Assembly: GCA_947451475.1 (NCBI GenBank)
Contig: CANFZC010000007.1
Coordinates: 1 to 61,839, forward strand
Source of the DNA: Flavobacteriaceae bacterium
GTDB taxonomy: Bacteria > Bacteroidota > Bacteroidia > Flavobacteriales > Flavobacteriaceae
Length of the DNA: 61,839 nt
Reading direction: 5' to 3'
The notes beneath the pieces were generated by a model that searched no databases, had not been told where the DNA came from, and saw only the letters and a list, made by a program, of their open reading frames with translations. Positions 27,956-37,021 of the stretch are shown here, piece after piece. A program made the translations under genes and the position numbers. How positions within the stretch are numbered: position 1 is the stretch's first letter; each line of letters begins with the position of its first letter.

Positions 27956-28506
27956 TTCTTAAATGTATATTTTAGAAATATTTTAAAGCACAAATATCCA
28001 AAAATTGCACCAACCAAATATCCAATTAAAATATCACTTGGGAAATGCAATCCTAAATATATTCTACTGTACGCAAAGATTAAAGGAAATAAAAATAAAA
28101 CATAAACGTGATTGTAATATTTTTTTAAAATCATAAATGAAAAAAAAGTAGACGCCATTGAATTTGCGGCATGACCAGAAAAGAAACTATAAGTATCGCT
28201 TGTTTTGACTATTCTGATTATACTTTTAATTTCTTCATTATTACAGGGTCTGAGTCGTTGAAAATACTCCTTAAAAATATTTGTTGTTTGATCACAGAGT
28301 AAAATTAAAACAGTCATAAATATCAAGTAGAATACAAAATTTTTCCAACCTATTTTTTTTTGTAATAAATAAAAAATAAATAAAAAAAAGGGAGTCCAAT
28401 ATACCTGTTTTGTAATAGACAACCATAAACTATCAAAGTTATCAGAACCTAATCCGTTTAGAAAAACGAATACCTGTTTGTCGAGGTCAATAAGTTTATC
28501 CAGCAT
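27952..28506 (-). CDS. PAP2-family membrane phosphatase
   Basis: This is a polytopic membrane phosphatase (184 aa, about five or six hydrophobic helices) of the type-2 phosphatidic acid phosphatase superfamily. The three catalytic segments are visible: KEYFQRLRPC, SGHAANSM and SRIYLGLHFPSD. Likely substrates are lipid phosphates or undecaprenyl pyrophosphate; the sequence does not decide between them. It overlaps the tatA-like gene by one base and is probably co-transcribed with it. Confidence 0.88.
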   Translation of the reverse strand: MLDKLIDLDKQVFVFLNGLGSDNFDSLWLSITKQVYWTPFFLFIFYLLQKKIGWKNFVFYLIFMTVLILLCDQTTNIFKEYFQRLRPCNNEEIKSIIRIVKTSDTYSFFSGHAANSMASTFFSFMILKKYYNHVYVLFLFPLIFAYSRIYLGLHFPSDILIGYLVGAIFGYLCFKIFLKYTFKN

Positions 28507-28829
28507 TACATCTGTCTTTTAATCGGGCCAGTAGCATCATCAATATCATTACTGATTTCATGCAATGAATTATTTAGATTCGTATCTATACCTTCTTTTA
28601 CTTTACTAACTTCTGATGTAAAAGTTTCATTCAACTCCTTTAAAGAATTATCAATTCCATTCGCTTTAACTTCTTTTTGTATTTCTGACTTAATTTCGTT
28701 CGTGGCATTTTTAACTTGTGCCATTCCCTTTGCCAAAGTTCTAGCAATATCAGGAACTTTATCAGAACCAAATAACATCAATGCAATAAAAATAATGAAT
28801 ATTAATTCACCCCCACCTATTCCAAACAT
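28506..28829 (-). CDS. tatA: Twin-arginine translocase subunit TatA/TatB family
   Basis: This small Tat component of 107 aa has a short periplasmic N-terminus with GGGE, one transmembrane helix (about residues 8-20) and the hinge FGSDKVPDIAR. An amphipathic helix (TLAKGMAQVKNATNEIKSEI) and a charged tail follow. The FG-x-x-K-x-P motif is the TatA/E/B hallmark. The glutamate in the membrane segment and the long tail would also fit TatB. No tatC is in the window. It forms a two-gene unit with the PAP2 gene. Confidence 0.88.
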   Translation of the reverse strand: MFGIGGGELIFIIFIALMLFGSDKVPDIARTLAKGMAQVKNATNEIKSEIQKEVKANGIDNSLKELNETFTSEVSKVKEGIDTNLNNSLHEISNDIDDATGPIKRQM

Positions 28830-28871
28830 AATTTAATTTTCTCAATTGAATTACAAAGTTACAAACTTCTC

Positions 28872-31121
28872 TTAATCAAATTTTGATTTTTCTTCTGTTT
28901 TTGGCCAAGTGTTATTAGTTATATCAATATCTGCTGTTTCTAATTTTGAATCAATAACAATTTTAGAAATTACTTTTTGAGTAGCAAATATTCTACTTAC
29001 TTCTTGATCATTCATTCGCCATATTTGCGCAGGAAACTGATAATTCTCTTTAGTCCCATCTTCAAAAGATATTTCAACTATTAATGGCATCACTAAGCCT
29101 CCTGGTTTGTTGAAAGTTACTTGATAAAAGTATTTTGGCGAAGTCAACTTGGCTCGTTCTTCTTTTGTAAAATGAGCTTGTAGATAGTCGTCCAATGTCT
29201 TTACCTCTTTACTATCAAAAGGCTTGTTCATTTCAGGTTTGAAGTCAGAACTTCCTTCTGTTATCATATATACCAACGGGCCCGGATCAGAGTTTCTACG
29301 TCTTCTTCTGCTGCTTGCTTCTTTTGATTCTGCTGAAGGTTCATTGCTGACATAATAACGTTTTACTTCTTTTATTCCAATGTCATTATAATCGGTGGTA
29401 TAGAACCAACCTCTCCAATACCAATCTAAGTCAAATGCAGTAGCATCTTCCATTGTTCTAAAAAAATCTTCTGGTGTAGGGTGTTTGAATTTCCATCGAT
29501 TTGCGTAAGTTCTAAATCCATAGTCAAACAGTTCTTTGCCCATAACTGTTTCTCGAAGAATATTCAAAGCTGCGGCTGGTTTTCCGTAGGCATTATTACC
29601 AAATTGACGAATACTTTCTGAATTAGTCATAATTGGTTCTAGTCCTTTTTGATCTCCACTCATATAGGGGACTATTGCCTTTGCAGGACCTCTGTCTGCA
29701 GGGAAATTAGGGTCCCATTCAATTAAAGCCATGTATTCGCAAAAAGAATTTAGTCCTTCATCCATCCATGTCCATTGTCGCTCATCTGAATTTACTATCA
29801 TAGGAAAAAAGTTGTGTCCTACTTCATGAGTTATGACACTTATCATTCCGTTTTTTACTCGATCTGTATATTTACCATCTTGGTCCGGTCTTCCCCAATT
29901 CCAGCAAATCATTGGATATTCCATCCCCTGATCTTGCGCATGAACAGAAACTGCCTTTGGATAAGGGAAATCAAACGTATGATTCGAATAACTTTTTAAG
30001 GTATGGGCAACTACTCGCGTTGAATATTGCTCCCAAAGCGGATTTCCTTCTTTTGGATAAACTGATATAGCCATAACATTCTTACTTCCTAACTTGACAG
30101 CCATGGCATCATAAATAAACTTTCTTGAAGTGGCAATTCCAAAATCACGTACGTTTTCGGCTTTGAATTTCCAAGTTCTTTTGGCTACCGAAAAGCTTTT
30201 CTCTTTGAACATTACTTCAGCTTGTGTTACCACAATTACTGGCTTATCAAATGACTTTTCGGCTTCGGCATATCGCGCTAATTGAGCTGGTGTAAATACT
30301 TCACTTCTATTCAATAAGGTTCCCGTTGCCTCCATAATATGATCTGCTGGAACTGTAATATTGACTTCGAAATTTCCAAAAGGCAAAGCAAATTCACCTG
30401 AACCCCAAAATTGTTGGTTTTGCCATCCTTCCACGTCATTATAAACAGCCATCCTTGGATAAAACTGAGCAATGATATAAAGATTGTTTCCATCTTTATC
30501 AAAATGTTCATATCCGGAACGACCGCCGTCTAACAAGTAATTATTTATATTATACCACCACTTTATGGATATCGAAATCTTATCACCATGTTTTAGAAAT
30601 TTAGGGATTTCTAAACGCATCATGGTTTGATTAATAGTATAAGTCATAGGTTTTCCCTCGGAGTCTTTCACGTATTCAATTTTAAAACCACCATCAAAAT
30701 CTTCTTCTAAATACCTGCGGGAAAAAGATTGAGCCGGTATAGACAAATCGGTTTTATTACTTTCTACTAATGGAGATTTGGAATTTCTAGCCTTTTCATT
30801 TTGATCTAATTGAATCCACAAATAATCCAGGGCTTCTTTGGCATTATTGGTATACGTGATAGTCTCAACACCGTACAACTTTTGATTCTTATCATCCAAC
30901 TCCACATCAATTTTATAATCAGCCTGTTGCTGGTAATACTCTGGTCCTGGTGCTCCAGAAGCTGTACGGTACATATTTGGAGTGGCTAGCAAATCATACA
31001 TCTGCTTAAACTTATCTGGATTCCTATCTTCTGTTTTGGATGGTTTGGGGGTTTCCTGCGCTTGCACTAAACCCATAGATATTAAACACACCAAGGACAA
31101 AATAGTAGCTATTCCTTTCAT
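28872..31121 (-). CDS. M1-family zinc metallopeptidase, secreted
   Basis: This gluzincin aminopeptidase-like protein has 749 aa and a Sec signal peptide ending near VQA. The zinc motif is HEVGH in VITHEVGHNFFPMIVN, with the third ligand Glu in WTWMDEGLNSFCEY. The exopeptidase GAMEN-type segment is represented by GMEYP. The N-terminal ~400 residues form the beta-sandwich domain of the family. A cluster of basic residues (SSRRRRRNSDPGP) lies near residue 615, in a possible linker. It lies 60 bases downstream of the DUF6702 gene, as is common in Flavobacteria. Confidence 0.92.
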   Translation of the reverse strand: MKGIATILSLVCLISMGLVQAQETPKPSKTEDRNPDKFKQMYDLLATPNMYRTASGAPGPEYYQQQADYKIDVELDDKNQKLYGVETITYTNNAKEALDYLWIQLDQNEKARNSKSPLVESNKTDLSIPAQSFSRRYLEEDFDGGFKIEYVKDSEGKPMTYTINQTMMRLEIPKFLKHGDKISISIKWWYNINNYLLDGGRSGYEHFDKDGNNLYIIAQFYPRMAVYNDVEGWQNQQFWGSGEFALPFGNFEVNITVPADHIMEATGTLLNRSEVFTPAQLARYAEAEKSFDKPVIVVTQAEVMFKEKSFSVAKRTWKFKAENVRDFGIATSRKFIYDAMAVKLGSKNVMAISVYPKEGNPLWEQYSTRVVAHTLKSYSNHTFDFPYPKAVSVHAQDQGMEYPMICWNWGRPDQDGKYTDRVKNGMISVITHEVGHNFFPMIVNSDERQWTWMDEGLNSFCEYMALIEWDPNFPADRGPAKAIVPYMSGDQKGLEPIMTNSESIRQFGNNAYGKPAAALNILRETVMGKELFDYGFRTYANRWKFKHPTPEDFFRTMEDATAFDLDWYWRGWFYTTDYNDIGIKEVKRYYVSNEPSAESKEASSRRRRRNSDPGPLVYMITEGSSDFKPEMNKPFDSKEVKTLDDYLQAHFTKEERAKLTSPKYFYQVTFNKPGGLVMPLIVEISFEDGTKENYQFPAQIWRMNDQEVSRIFATQKVISKIVIDSKLETADIDITNNTWPKTEEKSKFD

Positions 31122-31181
31122 ATTGATTTTATTAAGGAGTTAAAAGTAAAATAAATTTGTGTGGCGCCAAGATTTCAGAAA

Positions 31182-31682
31182 TTATTTTAACATTCCTTTA
31201 GTGGTTTCACTTGTCAATAATAAGTTTTGCTTCGTACTATTATTATTATACTGAACAATATTTTGCTGTTCCGAATAAAGTTCTGTTAGTACTGAATTAT
31301 CCACTTCCATCATATTAACCGTAGGAATATCTTTGATGGTTAGATAACAAATAATTACATTGTTTTCGATTTCATTACTCAAATAGCTCATTGATCTGAA
31401 CCTTCCATTAATGGATACTTTAAATTTTTCCGACAAGTATTTTTTCATTAAAGCAATAGCCTCAGGTGTCTCCTTCTCAGTTCCAATAAACGTTTTTTGA
31501 TGATATTCATTTTGCAACGCTTCATTTAAATCATCCACAAAGATCCGCGTTGTTATTTCTATCCTTTTTTTCTGAGGTATAAAGTTTATTTGGTATATCG
31601 CTACATAAAACCGATGCGCGGTCACTGCGGTCAATCCGAAAACTAATACTATTAGCAAAATGATATTTCGTGATTTTTTCAT
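31182..31682 (-). CDS. DUF6702-like exported protein
   Basis: This 166-aa protein has an N-terminal hydrophobic segment (about residues 8-22) that is either a signal peptide or an anchor. It is followed by a small alpha/beta domain with the motif AHRFYVAIYQINF and IEITTRIFVDDLNEAL. I recall this pattern as the DUF6702 family, often next to M1 peptidase genes in Flavobacteriaceae. The function is unknown. It lies between the carboxypeptidase-regulatory-like gene (18 bases) and the M1 peptidase gene (60 bases), so an operon of four is likely. Confidence 0.75.
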   Translation of the reverse strand: MKKSRNIILLIVLVFGLTAVTAHRFYVAIYQINFIPQKKRIEITTRIFVDDLNEALQNEYHQKTFIGTEKETPEAIALMKKYLSEKFKVSINGRFRSMSYLSNEIENNVIICYLTIKDIPTVNMMEVDNSVLTELYSEQQNIVQYNNNSTKQNLLLTSETTKGMLK

Positions 31683-31700
31683 CCTTCAAAAATAGACAAA

Positions 31701-32462
31701 CTAATTGAGAGCTGTTTTTTGTAATTCTTTATATTTTGTAGCTAACTCCCCTAAAATAAAGGAGGCTTTAGTTTTGTTTTTTGCATTTAAAGCTTCTTCT
31801 AACCTAGGGTCATCTACAGCATAGTACCAAAATCCTTTTACATTTCCTGCAGGTATTTTAAGCTTTTTGGTGAAATAATTCACCCCAAATTGATATTCTA
31901 TTTTTTGTAGTAACTTCTCTTTTTTCTCAATTGCAACTTCTTTTTGCAGCATTTGGGTGCGCCCACTAATCGAATTGATCATCCCATCAACACTCATTCC
32001 TCCTAGAGGAATTAATAGAGGGCTATACCAATGTAGTTCTTCAGCAGCGCGCAACTTTCGCTCTGCTGGGGTGTATTGTTTGGCGGGTTTCTGGAGAATA
32101 CCCAAGGATACCACATTGATATTCTTGTATTCTTTAATTTGCACTTCATCCAAACTTATTACACTTGGCAGCAAAGAGGTTACCAATATGGATTTGGTTA
32201 AATCAACCTGCGTAATGACTATCTTCTTAGTTTCAATCTGTATGCTAGAAAATTTTAAAGTATCGCCAGCCATTACAAAAAGCGAGTAATCACCGTTTTC
32301 ATTGGTAGTTGTATTTGAATCTGAACGCAGATTGTAAACAGTAACACTGCTCAATTCATGTACTGAAGACGCTATTTTTCCCCTCAAAAAAACCAACTCT
32401 GCTGACTGACAATACCCAGCAGTAGATAGTAAAAAAAATAAATATAGAAGTTGGTATTTCAT
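31701..32462 (-). CDS. Carboxypeptidase-regulatory-like domain protein (paralog 2)
   Basis: The 253-aa exported protein has a signal peptide to about residue 19. An N-terminal beta-sandwich resembles the CarboxypepD_reg-like domain that precedes many SusC/TonB proteins (LRGKIASSVHELSSVTVYNL onward). The C-terminal half is alpha-helical with the motif YTPAERKLRAAEE and ends with LGELATKYKELQ. It is clearly paralogous over its whole length to the gene at 32501-33268 just upstream. The function is unknown. Confidence 0.75.
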   Translation of the reverse strand: MKYQLLYLFFLLSTAGYCQSAELVFLRGKIASSVHELSSVTVYNLRSDSNTTTNENGDYSLFVMAGDTLKFSSIQIETKKIVITQVDLTKSILVTSLLPSVISLDEVQIKEYKNINVVSLGILQKPAKQYTPAERKLRAAEELHWYSPLLIPLGGMSVDGMINSISGRTQMLQKEVAIEKKEKLLQKIEYQFGVNYFTKKLKIPAGNVKGFWYYAVDDPRLEEALNAKNKTKASFILGELATKYKELQKTALN

Positions 32463-32500
32463 TTAAACTGATTTGACCCGGGATTTCAAAAGTACTAAAA

Positions 32501-33268
32501 CTATTTATTCACACCCTTTTGCAATTCTAAATAATTAGTAGACAATTCTGCTAATACAAAAGAAGCCATAGTTTTATTCTTGGTATTCAAAGCATTGACC
32601 AATCGTCTTTCTTCAATAGCATAATACCAAAATCCTTTTACATATTCTTTTGGGATTTTTAATTTATCTATAAAATAATCCAACCCAAATTGATTCTCCA
32701 GCTTTTCCAAAAGGGTTTCCTTTTTCTCTACCTCGAGTTCTTTCTTGAGCATGGCCGTTCGACCAGACATCCAATTAAACAATGGATCTAAACTTGCCGA
32801 AGCTCCCATAGTCCCGTCTTCATTTCCTTTTAGATCAGCCCCAGAAGCCGCTTTTAATTTACGCTCCGCTGGGGTATAATGCTTCGTATTTGCTTCAATT
32901 ATTCCCAAAGAAACAGCATTGATGTTTTTATATTGTTTGACAATTACTTCATCTAATCTATTTATTACTGGATCTAAAGAAAACAGCACTAAATCATTTG
33001 TAAAGTCTTTTTCAATAAGTACAAATTTTCGTCCTTTGACTTGAACTGCAGAAAACATTAAAGTATCCCCTACTGCTGCTTGCAACCTGAAATAGCCTCC
33101 TTTCCCTGTAGTAGCGGTAATTTCTGTTTTTAGATTGATTACATAAATATTTTCCAATTCGGGGGCCTCAGAAACCACCTTCCCATTGATTTCTTTGACA
33201 CTATTTTCCTGAGCCGAAAGCACATCAGTAGCTAGTATCAAAATCAGTAATAGTATCGTGTATTTCAT
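32501..33268 (-). CDS. Carboxypeptidase-regulatory-like domain protein (paralog 1)
   Basis: The 255-aa exported protein has the same layout as its downstream neighbour: signal peptide, CarboxypepD_reg-like beta domain (INGKVVSEAPELENIYVINL), the motif HYTPAERKLKAASG and a matching C-terminus (LAELSTNYLELQ). Shared blocks include VSLGI, SGRT, KLKIP and VKGFWYYA. The pair reflects an old tandem duplication. It is the probable first gene of a minus-strand unit ending with the M1 peptidase. The function is unknown; an envelope role is inferred. Confidence 0.75.
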   Translation of the reverse strand: MKYTILLLILILATDVLSAQENSVKEINGKVVSEAPELENIYVINLKTEITATTGKGGYFRLQAAVGDTLMFSAVQVKGRKFVLIEKDFTNDLVLFSLDPVINRLDEVIVKQYKNINAVSLGIIEANTKHYTPAERKLKAASGADLKGNEDGTMGASASLDPLFNWMSGRTAMLKKELEVEKKETLLEKLENQFGLDYFIDKLKIPKEYVKGFWYYAIEERRLVNALNTKNKTMASFVLAELSTNYLELQKGVNK

Positions 33269-33337
33269 TGGCTTGCTGGTATTTGGTAAAATTATCTCAG
33301 CCGTATCCTAAATAAATCCCAATGCTTTGGTAATTTT

Positions 33338-33371
33338 TTGTTAAATAAAAATACGAAAAACAGTACTTTTG
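33338..33371 (+). promoter_or_regulatory. Consensus Bacteroidetes promoter of pepE
   Basis: TTG at 33338-33340, 23 bases, TACTTTTG at 33364-33371. The ATG at 33390 follows 18 bases after the box. An in-frame TTG inside the box is therefore not the start. Confidence 0.8.
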
Positions 33372-33389
33372 GTCAAAGAACCGTTTAAA

Positions 33390-34100
33390 ATGAAAAAACT
33401 TATTATTGCCAGCACTTCAACCTTGCATGGTGGAAATTATCTTGAGTACTTACTTCCAACTATAGAAAATCATTTTAAAGATTGTAACGAAATCTTGTTT
33501 GTTCCCTACGCCCGTCCTGGCGGAATTTCACATGAGGCCTATACAACTATAGTAAGCGCGGCTTTTGCCAAAATCAACAAAACAGTTAAGGGCTTACATG
33601 AATTTGACGATCCGAAAGCTGCCATTCAAAACGCCCAAGGAATATTTACAGGAGGAGGCAACACTTTTTTGCTAGTGACCCAATTGCATGAAAACAATAT
33701 CATGGCTTCTATAGCCCAAGTCGTTGAAAACGGAACACCCTATTTGGGTTCCAGTGCGGGAAGTAACATTACGGGTTTGACGATGCAAACGACTAATGAT
33801 ATGCCTATCATTTATCCGCCTAGCTTTAAAACATTGGGCGTGATTCCATTTAATTTGAATCCACATTACCTAGACCCCGATAGTCGAAGCAAGCACATGG
33901 GAGAAACCCGAGAAACTCGAATTAAGGAGTTTCATGCCTTTAACACTATTCCGGTTTTAGGATTACGTGAAGGAAGTTGGCTGGAAGTAAACGGTGACAC
34001 TATAACTTTAAAAGGTAATTTATCTGCCCGATTATTTCAACAAAATCAGGAAGCAAAAGAAGTAGCTCCTGAATCTGATTTATCATTTTTAGGAAAATAA
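33390..34100 (+). CDS. pepE: Dipeptidase E (peptidase S51)
   Basis: This cytoplasmic serine peptidase cleaves Asp-X dipeptides. The nucleophile elbow is GSSAGSNI, preceded by IFTGGGNTFLL, and the histidine region is NPHYLDPD. The length of 236 aa from the ATG at 33390 matches the family. The start is fixed by the promoter, whose -7 box would lie inside any longer frame. The gene ends before a long hairpin shared with the convergent tRNA-Gly gene. Confidence 0.9.
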   Translation: MKKLIIASTSTLHGGNYLEYLLPTIENHFKDCNEILFVPYARPGGISHEAYTTIVSAAFAKINKTVKGLHEFDDPKAAIQNAQGIFTGGGNTFLLVTQLHENNIMASIAQVVENGTPYLGSSAGSNITGLTMQTTNDMPIIYPPSFKTLGVIPFNLNPHYLDPDSRSKHMGETRETRIKEFHAFNTIPVLGLREGSWLEVNGDTITLKGNLSARLFQQNQEAKEVAPESDLSFLGK

Positions 34101-34101
34101 A

Positions 34102-34129
34102 AAAGTCTCAAACTAACGTTTGAGACTTT
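34102..34129 (-). terminator. 12-bp-stem terminator between tRNA-Gly and pepE
   Basis: AAAGTCTCAAAC and GTTTGAGACTTT form a perfect 12-base-pair stem with loop TAAC. The T run follows on the minus strand, so it mainly terminates the tRNA transcript and may also act on pepE. Confidence 0.8.
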
Positions 34130-34134
34130 AAAGA

Positions 34135-34206
<72 letters not shown>

Positions 34207-34480
34207 ATTACTTTGCAAAGCGCTTATTAAGAATAAGTGGTTCACTGAACTTGTTTGCGAGTGCAAATATATAGAATAAGTTTCCTTAGATGCAAATTTT
34301 TTATCTAAAAAATTTAACTAAAAAATTCAATCCCTATAACCCAAACAAAACCATTTAGTTACTAAATTAAACAACTCTTTCTTTTGAATTATATAAAATA
34401 CCAAAAAACAAAATACGCTTGAAAATAATTCAATTGCTTATATTATTTTTCTTAAAAAGTAGTATTATTGGCAAATAGAA
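34207..34480. other. AT-rich intergenic stretch between tRNA-Gly and the DUF5916 gene
   Basis: This stretch is part of a ~324-base gap without a gene. Nearest the tRNA it must hold the tRNA promoter (minus strand), which I could not resolve. Apart from the plus-strand promoter at its right end I see only A/T-rich sequence. Confidence 0.5.
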
Positions 34481-34510
34481 TTGTAAGAATCAATTAAATA
34501 ATTATTTTTG
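34481..34510 (+). promoter_or_regulatory. Consensus promoter of the DUF5916 gene
   Basis: TTG at 34481-34483, 19 bases, TATTTTTG at 34503-34510 match the Bacteroidetes promoter consensus. The ATG is at 34531. Confidence 0.8.
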
Positions 34511-34530
34511 TTCGACTAACGCCCTACTTT

Positions 34531-36987
34531 ATGTCTAAAAAAACTTATCGTTTTTTACATATCTTCCTCTTTCTTACAATTTGGTCGTTTGGTCAGAAGA
34601 AAACATTGCAAACCTTATTTACAGAGGATAAGATTACTATTGATGGTAAGTTTGATGAACCCATTTGGCAACAAGCAGCCCTTGCAACTGATTTCATAAT
34701 GCTAAATCCTGACAATGGCAAATCAATTCCACCTGAAAGAAAGACCGAAGTTAAAGTAGTCTACAACAATGAAGCGGTCTATATTGCAGCGACTCTTTTT
34801 GACAATGAGCCAAATAAAATTCTAAAAGAATTAGCTACAAGAGATGACTTTGCTACTGCCGATCATTTTGGTGTTTTTTTAAATGGCTATAATGATGGTC
34901 AACAAGAGTTTCGCTTTTTTGTAAGTGCCGCTGGTGTTCAACAAGATGGAGTATATACCGAAGCTAGTGGAGAAGATTTTTCTTGGGATGCTATTTGGCA
35001 AAGCCATGTAGAGTTAACCGAATATGGGTGGACCGTTGAAATGAAAATTCCCTATGCTGCTTTGCGGTTTTCAACTGAAAAAAAACAAACTTGGGGATTG
35101 AATTTCTATCGTGAAATTAGAAGATTCAGACAACAATATTCTTGGAATTTTATTGATAATAAAATTGTAAATGAAAGTACACAGGCAGGAATTTTGGAAG
35201 GTATTGAAAATATAAAAACACCTACGCGCCTTTTCCTTATTCCTTATGCCTCTCAATATATTTATGCGCGTGAAAAATCAAAACCTTACGGAGAGTTCAA
35301 AGGAGGGCTAGACATAAAATATGGCATTAATGACGCCTTTACCTTAGATGCCATATTGATTCCCGATTTTGGTCAAACAAAGTTTGACAATGTAGAATTA
35401 AATTTAAGTGCATTTGAACAACAATTTAGTGAAAACCGTCCCTTTTTTACTGAAGGAACCGATTTGTTCAATAAAGGTGGCTTACTTTATACTCGACGAA
35501 TTGGAGAGACCCCTTCTATTACTACAACTGATAATGAAGAGATAGTTGACAAACCAGGAACTATTAAATTGGTAAACGCTTTAAAAATTTCGGGAAGGAC
35601 AAAAAATGGTTTAGGTGTTGGGGTTTTAAATGCTGTTTCTGAAAAAACAAGTGTCGTCATAAAAAATACGGACACTAACGAATCGCGAATGGAAGTTTTG
35701 TCTCCATTGACAAACTATAATGTGTTAGTATTAGACCAACGCTTTCGAAAAAACTCTTCAATATCTTTTGTTAATACTAATGTTACACGTAATGGCTCCT
35801 ACAGAGATGCTAACGTCTCAGGCTTAGTGTTCGATTTAAACACCATTAAGAACACGTACAACATAAACGGAGGGATTAAATACAGTTATATAAATGACAA
35901 TCCAAATGTAGAGGACAAAAAAGGGTTTACTTCTGAACTTTATTTTGCCAAGACCGGCGGGAAATATCGTTATGGTTTAGGAGGAGAATACTATTCCAAA
36001 GATTATGACATTAATGATTTAGGCATTAATTTTCAAACCCACTACCATTCCTTATATGGCAATGTAAGTTACAGAATCTTAAAGCCAACAAATACCTTCA
36101 ATACTTTTCAAACTAATTTGAATTTTTATTCAGAATTTGATAATAAGTCGGGACGAATTCAAGCAGGGCAGGTTAATCTAAACATTAACTCCAACGACAA
36201 AAAGAATGATTATTACGGAGGAGGATTCAATATTCGACCCTTAAAAATCTATGACTTTTACGAACCTAGATCAGATTTTCAATCCAATTATGTTACCATT
36301 CCGGAAAGCGTAAACATTTGGCTTTATTATTCTTCAAATTACAATAGGAAATTTGCTTGGGACTTTAATCCATTCTATAATTTATTGAATGAAAAAGACA
36401 GGGTAAGTTATGGTTTTGTGTTAAGTCCAAGGTATCGCTTTAATGACCATTTCTCCCTCGTGTATAATTTTAATTTCAACCGACAAAACAACACTACTGG
36501 TTGGGTTTCGTTTGACAGTGCTGACAATACCATTTTTGGAAAAAGAGACCGAATAACTTATGTCAATACACTTCAAGGAAAATATACCTTGAATAACACA
36601 ATGAACCTATCGCTTTCGGTGCGTCATTATTGGTCGTATGTAAACAACCATGAATTTTTAACCTTATTAGATAATGGAAGTTTGATTGAAAATAACAGTT
36701 TTACGGACAACAAAAACTTTAATCTTAATCTATGGAATTTAGACTTATCCTATTCGTGGTGGTTTGCTCCGGGAAGTCAAGTTTCTATTTTATACCGTAA
36801 TAATGCCTCTTTGTTTACCAAAGAATTCAGTAGACAATTTGAACATAATTTTAAAGATGCTATTGACAATCAAAATTTGAGTCATATTTTCTCTATTAGT
36901 GTTCGCTATTTCATTGATTACAATACTGCAAAAAATGGAACCCTTTCTAAAACCTTTACCAAACCAAAGGAAAAATTCCACTTCTAA
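34531..36987 (+). CDS. DUF5916 protein: CBM9-like domain plus outer-membrane barrel
   Basis: This large envelope protein of 818 aa has a signal peptide to about residue 21. Residues ~30-210 form a CBM9-like/DOMON-type beta-sandwich (TIDGKFDEPIWQQAALATDF, then WTVEMKIPYAALRF). The DUF5916 region follows, with the conserved FSENRPFFTEGTDLF. The C-terminal ~450 residues have repeated amphipathic strands rich in aromatic residues, ending in a Phe (KEKFHF), consistent with a beta-barrel. The ligand is unknown. It is monocistronic, with its own promoter. Confidence 0.85.
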   Translation: MSKKTYRFLHIFLFLTIWSFGQKKTLQTLFTEDKITIDGKFDEPIWQQAALATDFIMLNPDNGKSIPPERKTEVKVVYNNEAVYIAATLFDNEPNKILKELATRDDFATADHFGVFLNGYNDGQQEFRFFVSAAGVQQDGVYTEASGEDFSWDAIWQSHVELTEYGWTVEMKIPYAALRFSTEKKQTWGLNFYREIRRFRQQYSWNFIDNKIVNESTQAGILEGIENIKTPTRLFLIPYASQYIYAREKSKPYGEFKGGLDIKYGINDAFTLDAILIPDFGQTKFDNVELNLSAFEQQFSENRPFFTEGTDLFNKGGLLYTRRIGETPSITTTDNEEIVDKPGTIKLVNALKISGRTKNGLGVGVLNAVSEKTSVVIKNTDTNESRMEVLSPLTNYNVLVLDQRFRKNSSISFVNTNVTRNGSYRDANVSGLVFDLNTIKNTYNINGGIKYSYINDNPNVEDKKGFTSELYFAKTGGKYRYGLGGEYYSKDYDINDLGINFQTHYHSLYGNVSYRILKPTNTFNTFQTNLNFYSEFDNKSGRIQAGQVNLNINSNDKKNDYYGGGFNIRPLKIYDFYEPRSDFQSNYVTIPESVNIWLYYSSNYNRKFAWDFNPFYNLLNEKDRVSYGFVLSPRYRFNDHFSLVYNFNFNRQNNTTGWVSFDSADNTIFGKRDRITYVNTLQGKYTLNNTMNLSLSVRHYWSYVNNHEFLTLLDNGSLIENNSFTDNKNFNLNLWNLDLSYSWWFAPGSQVSILYRNNASLFTKEFSRQFEHNFKDAIDNQNLSHIFSISVRYFIDYNTAKNGTLSKTFTKPKEKFHF

Positions 36988-36997
36988 TTTTAAGCTG

Positions 36998-37005
36998 TAT
37001 CTTTG
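36998..37005 (+). promoter_or_regulatory. -7 box of gpmI
   Basis: TATCTTTG fits TAnnTTTG and lies 16 bases before the gpmI ATG. No clear TTG at -33 was found. Confidence 0.6.
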
Positions 37006-37021
37006 TTTAAAATAAATCCCA

